From: Petunia secreta
Lineage: Eukaryota > Streptophyta > Magnoliopsida > Solanales > Solanaceae
NCBI GenBank assembly: GCA_029990175.1
Contig: JARKIP010000053.1
Span: forward strand, 12,604,001 to 12,668,000
DNA length: 64,000 bases
Direction of reading: 5' to 3'
A program made the translations under genes and the position numbers. This document shows positions 55,801 through 64,000 of the stretch, piece after piece. The notes below the pieces were generated by a model. That model worked only from the letters and a program-made list of their open reading frames with translations. It made no database searches and was not told the origin of the DNA. Position 1 is the stretch's first letter. Each line of letters opens with the position of its first letter.

Positions 55801-56516
55801 TCGGTTACCGCTTGCTTAACTACACCCCATAAATGTTTTATAAATTCCAGATATTATAATTTTAAGCAAAATAATAGTATAGGCTAGATATATTATTGTA
55901 AAATATAAAAAGAGAGGGTAGGTAGGAGTTTACCGATAGAAGCGTAAGAGGTGAAAAATGAAACTTGATGTGGCTAATTGACTAGTTTCCACTTCACTCC
56001 AAACAATATATGTTATGCAATATAAAATTTTTAATTGATAGCAATTTAGCAAATACCCTTTGATAGTAATATTAAAGAGAATGAGAGAGAAAATGTAAAA
56101 TTTTGAAAAAAAAAATTGATGAAATAATGGAGTATTTAATGGAAAAAAATAGGCTGGGAAGGGGCATGGGGCGTCGGGGGGTGGGCGAGGCCAAACGTAA
56201 CTAGCCGTTTTGGCCGTTGGCCAACAACTGTAGTGTCAAAGTAGTCGTTGCCAACGTAAATGCATAGCAGATTTTCTTTTTTTTTTCTTCGCCCGGTCCA
56301 GTTTGGTTCTGGTTCAAAATGATCTGGTTTCTCCGGTCTAAAGGCTATGTGATGGGTCGGGACGGGGGCCGCGGCAGTTTGATTCATGTAGGTTTGGTCC
56401 GGTTCGGCTCAAACCCGAACCCAAAAGGTATGCTGGTTACCAGACAATGGCCAGCAACTTATCCAACTTCTTCTTCTGGTTCTTCGTTTCCTTTTTGACT
56501 GCGCATGTCATGGCGA

Positions 56517-57272
56517 TTACATACAGCTCTGGGATAGTTTCTGCTCTCCCCGAATCTCTCTCACCCAGGGAGTCGGGTATTTAAGGATCTGATGAAGCGT
56601 AGACGGCACTGCGCATACTTCGTGAATCCAGGGTCTTCCCAAGATAATGTTATACGAGAGATCGCATGTCATTACTTGGAAAGACGTTACCCTCGCTGCC
56701 CCTTGAAGGTGTACCTGAAGGAGTATTTCTCCTACGGACTTCTCGCTGGAGATGTTGAAGCTGGTTATGTTGTATGGACTGGGAATTATCTGGTTCTGTA
56801 CCTCCATCTGGCAGACAACCTCCCAACAAATGATGTTCACTGTGCTGCCTGGATCTTAGAATACTCGTTTGACCTGGGCGCCTTGTACCTGTAGGGTAAT
56901 TGTCAAGACATCGTAATGTGGGTATAGAACTCGCCGTGACTCTTTGTTATCGAACTCGATGGTGTTGATACAGGGTTTCTTGGTTATCTCCTGATGGGCC
57001 TCACAGACCATGATAGTTCTGATTCTGGTGCTACCAACTCCTGGCCCTTCGAAAATCGTGTTGACGGACTTCTGGGCCTCTTGGATCGCCAGCATCGCTT
57101 CGTCTGAATCACTATACAGCGCGGTATCTCGGAGGGATTCCAACCATGATAACAAATAAGGGGATGTCGATCTTAGATATTCGTTCATAGATTCAGCCGT
57201 GTCAACCGAGTTATGAGTCATATGTTGGATCTTGATACTAGTGTCCCATGCGTAGTTGTTGTTTTCTGACAT
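56517..57272 (-). pseudogene. Gypsy gag start joined to protease
   Basis: The minus strand starts MSENNNYAWDTSIKIQHMTH, with SMNEYLRSTSPYLLSWLESL, then jumps to VLTITLQVQGAQVKRVF, a stop, and DPGSTVNII, where the protease Asp-Ser-Gly reads Asp-Pro-Gly. It ends CDLSYNIILGRPWIHEVCAV and VREIRGEQKLSQSC, parallel to E2 REVRGEQRSARDC. Most of gag is deleted. Confidence 0.78.
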
Positions 57273-57313
57273 GAATGCGTCTTTTCCTTCGTAGAATACC
57301 TACAATTACTTGG

Positions 57314-57331
57314 GCCCCACGGTGGGCGCCA
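57314..57331 (-). other. tRNA-Lys-type primer binding site
   Basis: On the minus strand TGGCGCCCACCGTGGGGC, 7 nt from the LTR, is complementary to the 3' end of plant tRNA-Lys as I recall it. Confidence 0.75.
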
Positions 57332-57338
57332 AACTGTT

Positions 57339-57793
57339 TGTGCCTAAAATTATATGTCTAGGTTAAACAATTAAATTTATGAAAGGGTCACAAGCAATAC
57401 AGTATAAATAATGAAAAAAGTAAGTAAATAGAGAGAAAAGTAATGAACAAGAAAGTAGTACTATTCCTTGAGAATAGCCGGATTCGGTGTGAATCGCTTG
57501 ATGTATAATACAATATAAAGAGGAGTATTTATAGTAGAAATTACCCAGTTCTGATTATAGTAAAATACAAAGACTAATAAAGGCCATGGGCCTATAAACT
57601 CAAGGTGGTGATGTATACGAAATCCTAACTTGGAGACTGTAAACCTAAGGTGACGGGGTGTACGCCTTGCGTCCTATGCCCATCTCGTGGAACAAGCGTA
57701 TATCCTCTGTGCCCGGTAACTTATATGATAGTCTAGTCTCGCCAGCTGGACTCGTATCCCCGTAATAGAATGTGACGTATTTTTACCCACACA
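57339..57793 (-). repeat. Solo 5' LTR of the truncated gypsy
   Basis: On the minus strand it starts TGTGTGGGTAAAAATACGTC and ends TTTTAGGCACA. A TATAAATACTCC motif (minus, about 57520) is a likely core promoter. Confidence 0.7.
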
Positions 57794-57829
57794 ATTACTA
57801 CTATAACCATATATTTAGCAAAATATCAG

Positions 57830-58646
57830 CCACCGTGTTTGCTTCTCACAACGTATGTTGCACAGGTGGGGCGCTGCAAGTTCATCACACAATATTCTGC
57901 ATTTAATAAGAATATGTGAGTATTATCATTCACTCCACTGATCACACATCATATTGCTTAGCAGTCTATTTCAATTTGCACAGAGGTGATGTTCAATTCC
58001 TATGCTAGTTGTAATCCATGTATCAATGCAAGCAATTCTTCTTAGATGATTGAGGTAGAAGTAAGGTGTTTCGAAAAATCAAGAACCCAATAACCTGTAT
58101 AATTTCTATAAACACCCCATATTCCTCCTGTTTCAGTGTTAATAGCGTAAGCGTCATCTATATTAAGCTTAATAACATCATCAAGAGGCAGTTTCCACTT
58201 GACAGGAATGAAGGCGGTACAAGGAGAATTGGTTACAACATTTGTAAGGAAAAACAAGTTCATGAGCTTCCTTGATGATACATTTGATTGAGACTAAGTT
58301 TGAAGTTAAAAATATTCACATTCTGTTGATCCAGATGTTCGAAAGAAAAATCGGGATGAGAATGTTAGTCGGAAAGGATACCCATTACCATTTGTAAAAC
58401 TAGTGTTTGATTTTGAGCAAGCTTCCTTAATTTCGTGGCCAAAATTTTGAACTTCCAATTGGATGTGAAGGTTGGTCCAAATGTAAGTAATTAACATGCA
58501 TACTCTCGATAAAGAGATGATAAAGAGTCTCAAGAGGAGGAGAACAAATTAGAGTGCAGCTATCAGTAGGTCTAATATGATCTAGCAAAGAGAATCTCGG
58601 CCGTATAGGGAGCTTATTAGCATAATTAAAGAAGCTGCCATCACCA
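57830..58646 (-). pseudogene. LINE ORF2 C-terminus: zinc-finger region and RNase H
   Basis: Reading down the minus strand, CTLICSPPLETLYHLFIE (about 58560) matches the terminal zinc-finger region of plant LINEs. NIWINRM and a variable linker follow. Then an RNase H domain at 58215-57960: WKLPLDDVIKLNIDDAYAIN, GIWGVYRNYTGYWVLDFS, EELLALIHGLQLA and IEIDC, which supply the Asp, Glu and Asp residues. Several stops. The upper end of the truncated gypsy LTR lies 40 bp away, so the gypsy may have inserted into this LINE. Confidence 0.65.
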
Positions 58647-58722
58647 AAATATTAGAGTTGAAGCCGCTATGACCTACAACGGGGTAGTGGCCGATTCGTT
58701 GAATAATGTCAAGTTAGTATTA

Positions 58723-58953
58723 CTCCCTCCGTCCCTATTTGTTTGTCATAGTTTGACTTGGCACAAAGTTTAATAAAGTAAGGAAGACTTTTGAAATTTG
58801 TGGTCTAAAATAACCCATGAATATTTGTGTGGCTATAAATGAGTCAAAAAGTAAGTTTGGAGTTGAAGAATTATTACCAAATTTAAAAGTATGACAATCT
58901 TTTTGGGACAGACTAATAAGGAAAATATGACAAATAAAGTGGGACAGAGGGAG
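58723..58953. mobile_element. Stowaway MITE, 231 bp
   Basis: TA flanks; ends CTCCCTCCGTCCCTATTTGT and, inverted, CTCCCTCTGTCCCACTTTAT. The interior matches the older copy at 15498-15727. Confidence 0.92.
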
Positions 58954-59574
58954 TACAAAGGAATTTGAATGGAGATTTATCAAATTTTGCTAGTATAGAT
59001 GTTAATGGAAAGGCCTAACGTGATGATCTCTTGAATTTTGAGCTAAAGTACCAAAATTGTTCAAAAGCCTATGGCGCGAGACACTTAATACTAGTAATAT
59101 TTAAAGGATCGCTTTAGCTACTTGCTATATGAAACTTGCACTTGATGAGCAGACTAGCCTGATTTGGTTCATCGTATATAATTAGATTGCATTTTTTTTT
59201 CCTACGATTTAATTGAACTTTGGTTATATATAATTCTCTTCAAAATCCCTTAGATATTAGCTTAGCTCTTACATACGTAGTAATTAGAGGAAGTTACCCA
59301 GGAAATGTTCGAACACAGAATCAAATTAAAGATGAAGAAAGGCCAGAACAACTTTTGAAACTGAGGAAATCTTGTTAAGATTTCTGGTCCCCCTAGTTAG
59401 AAAGACAGGCGTGAGGTACGACTGTCGAATTTATACGTTGTTTGGCTGTTTGGCCAGTTTCTACCGAAGAAGACATTTTCATGCAATTAATGCAAAAAGA
59501 AGTGGACGGCTGTATAATTTGATGTTTTATGTAAAAGAAATAACGTATTACACACGATACAAAGATACATTTTC

Positions 59575-59584
59575 CTATAAATTC
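59575..59584 (+). promoter_or_regulatory. Candidate TATA box
   Basis: CTATAAATTC lies about 140 bp upstream of the ATG at 59721, a suitable distance for a plant gene. Support is by motif and position only. Confidence 0.35.
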
Positions 59585-59720
59585 AATAAGCTGATCATAA
59601 GTGTTATTCTTGTCTGCAAGTACAACTTTTTTGAACTTCTAATACCTCTTTCCCCTTCTTAATAATCTTCTGAACAACTTTCAGTTTCTGGTTTGTTGAA
59701 CAAGCAGTTGCAATATTACA

Positions 59721-62663
<2,943 letters not shown>

Positions 62664-62740
62664 GGATTATGTGTCAGTGACTATTCAAGATCTATTTGAT
62701 TAAATTGAATATCTCTTTACAACAATGAATAGCTGTTATG

Positions 62741-62746
62741 AATAAA
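62741..62746 (+). terminator. Candidate polyadenylation signal AATAAA
   Basis: AATAAA stands 78 bp after the stop codon of the candidate two-exon gene. It could also be chance in AT-rich DNA. Confidence 0.3.
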
Positions 62747-62820
62747 ACTAAAAAAAATGAATATTTTTATTGTAAGTAGGTTTATTTATATAAATTGTAG
62801 CGTAGTATAGTATAAACTAA

Positions 62821-63039
62821 GAATCCGTTTGGGTAAGCTTAAAAGTAGCTTTAAAGCCTATATGTACTTATAAGCTCATTAATGAGTGTTTGGTAACTCA
62901 AAAAATCATGAGTTTATAACACTTATGTGCTTAAAATAAGTCAAAAGTGAGAAGTTAGAAAATCATAACTTCATAAAAGTGGCTTATAAGCAACTTATGA
63001 CTTATAAGCTACTTATAATAAGCTTACCCAAACGGGCTC
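62821..63039. mobile_element. Tourist-type (PIF/Harbinger) MITE, 219 bp
   Basis: Target duplication TAA (62818-62820 and 63040-63042). The ends are GAATCCGTTTGGGTAAGCTT and, inverted, GAGCCCGTTTGGGTAAGCTT. The interior is rich in CTTATAAGC palindromes. Confidence 0.9.
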
Positions 63040-63195
63040 TAATTGTATGTTGGGCTAAGTCCATTAAGAGTTACTTAGGAACCAAGTTAGGTATTCTATT
63101 TTCACTTGTATATATAGGATTATTCATTAATGAAAAAGATGAAATCTCACATTATTATAATTAGCTTCATTTATATAAATTGCAGTGTAATCTAG

Positions 63196-64000
63196 ACTAA
63201 AAGTGAACGAATAGCCACTTTTGCCAGTGGTCTTTGGTTTGAGGCCACTTTTTTTATTGGTTTTGCATGAGAGATCACTTTTTGGAACTTCAATCCTTGT
63301 GGGTTGAACTTCACACGAGTTCAGCCCACAAAGGTTGAAGTTCAACTTCAGCCCACCACAAGAGGCGAAGTGCACCAAAGACCACTGCCAAACCAAATGC
63401 CACTTTTGGCAGTGGTCTTTGGTTTGAGGCCACTTTTTTATTGGTTTTACATGAGAGGCCCCTTTTTGGAACTTCAATTCTTTTGGGTTGAACTTCACAC
63501 AAGTTCATCCCACAAGGATTGAAGTTCAACTTCAGCCCACCACAAGGATTGAAGTTCAACTTCATCCCACAACGGTTGAAGTTTACGCATCTATACCTAA
63601 AAGTTCAGCCATTTCAGATTGAAGTTGAAACTTTATAATTTAGGCATGAAGTTCAACCCACAAGGTTTGAACTTTACTGCACAAAGATTGAAGTTCCAAA
63701 AGGTGGCATCTCATGTAAGACCAATAAAAAGAGTGGCTTCAAACTAAATACCAGTGACAAAAGTAGCCTGTGGGTGAAAATTTTACCACCACAAGGATTG
63801 AAGTTCAACTTCAGCCCATAAGGGTTGAAGTTCAACTTCAGCACATAAAGGTTGAAGTTTACGCTTCTATGCCTAAAAGTCCAGCCCTTACGAATTGAAG
63901 TTGAACTTCATAACTAAGGCATGAAGTTCAACCCACAAGGTTTGAACTTCAGCCCACAAAGATTGAAGTTCTAAAAAGTGGCCTCTCATGTAAAACCAAT
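63196..64000. repeat. Direct and inverted repeat array, cut by window edge
   Basis: Modules starting CACTTTTGCCAGTGGTCTTT (63217) and CACTTTTGGCAGTGGTCTTT (63400) are direct copies of about 180 bp. Inverted copies of the module end appear at 63702-63767 and 63976-64000. Between them, units of 20-26 bp based on GATTGAAGTTCAACTTCAGC recur about 15 times in variants. The outer ends begin ATAGCCACTTTTG, like the foldback MITE at 27329. It may be a foldback or Mutator-type MITE cluster. No coding. Confidence 0.75.

Larger units (their letters stand above)
52060..56430 (-). mobile_element. Decayed hAT element
   Basis: A transposase remnant on the minus strand is bordered by GC-richer runs of the CGGTTCCGG/CCGGTTCGG type (52070-52255 and 56280-56420), which are usual at hAT ends. 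I could not fix the exact terminal repeats or an 8-bp duplication, so the limits are approximate. A Stowaway MITE (52343-52626) lies within its 3' part. Confidence 0.6.
56500..57793 (-). mobile_element. Truncated Ty3-gypsy element, minus strand
   Basis: An LTR (57339-57793) is followed on the minus strand by a PBS, a short gag-like start and a protease region, ending near 56500. The far LTR and the rest of pol are absent. The PBS and protease place it close to the Tat lineage but in a different family from E1/E2. Confidence 0.82.

Noticed and set aside
59372..59662. 96-residue plus-strand frame upstream of the candidate gene
   Set aside because: It overlaps the candidate promoter and TATA box, has no recognised domain and atypical composition, so it is probably chance.
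63196..64000. CRISPR-like regular array
   Set aside because: Units are variable in length and sequence, no unique spacers are present, and the surrounding genome is a plant's.

Overview
This is a transposon-dense block of plant nuclear chromosome. I infer a large-genome eudicot, most likely a nightshade relative (Solanaceae), because of an RTE-type LINE with a TTG-rich tail, CACTA elements with GACCGA/TCGGTC subterminal repeats, and abundant Stowaway and Tourist MITEs. Genus and species cannot be fixed from the sequence alone. No prokaryotic operon, CRISPR array or plasmid feature is present. Almost every recognisable coding stretch belongs to a mobile element, and most are broken.

Layout. 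487-5392: CACTA element 1, with a nearly whole transposase_24-type gene and an internally deleted TNP2 gene, both on the minus strand. 6957-7065: (CA)n(TA)n microsatellite. 7386-9562: CACTA element 2, with an exact GAT target duplication and a short match to the core hairpin of a group II intron. 10773-14431: a minus-strand LINE with a perfect 19-bp target duplication, split by a plus-strand LINE ending in poly(A). 15864-26261: a Ty1-copia element with 229-bp LTRs, split in its RT/RNase H region by a 4.5-kb hAT element with exact 8-bp duplications. 27230-28222 and 38307-38560: one DUF1985-like coding region, broken first by a foldback MITE (27329-27800) and then by Ty3-gypsy copy E1 (28228-38301). 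39972-51475: the related Ty3-gypsy copy E2, sitting inside a Stowaway MITE. 52060-56430: a decayed hAT. 56500-57793: a truncated minus-strand gypsy with a tRNA-Lys-type primer binding site. 57830-58646: a LINE remnant. 59721-62663: a tentative small two-exon host gene whose intron holds an RTE LINE, itself split by a hAT-type MITE carrying a (TA)n(TG)n microsatellite. 62821-63039: Tourist MITE. 63196-64000: an array of short repeats in direct and inverted order.

The most interesting unit is the E1/E2 gypsy family. Each copy has gag-protease-(RT)-RNase H-integrase on the plus strand, then a roughly 74-nt tRNA-Lys-like sequence with good A and B boxes, a short tandem repeat, and a convergent minus-strand gene. 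That gene has its own TATA box and four exons that join in frame at recognisable splice sites. E1 has lost its RT through a roughly 1.45-kb deletion. Extra antisense ORFs are known in Tat-lineage gypsy elements; I do not know of a description of the tRNA-like module combined with the spliced antisense gene.

Decay pattern. Many nonsense codons in the retroelements fit C-to-T or G-to-A changes (CGA to TGA, CAG/CAA to TAG/TAA, TGG to TAG/TGA), as expected for old methylated silent DNA. Nested insertions with readable target duplications give a relative order of events at several sites.
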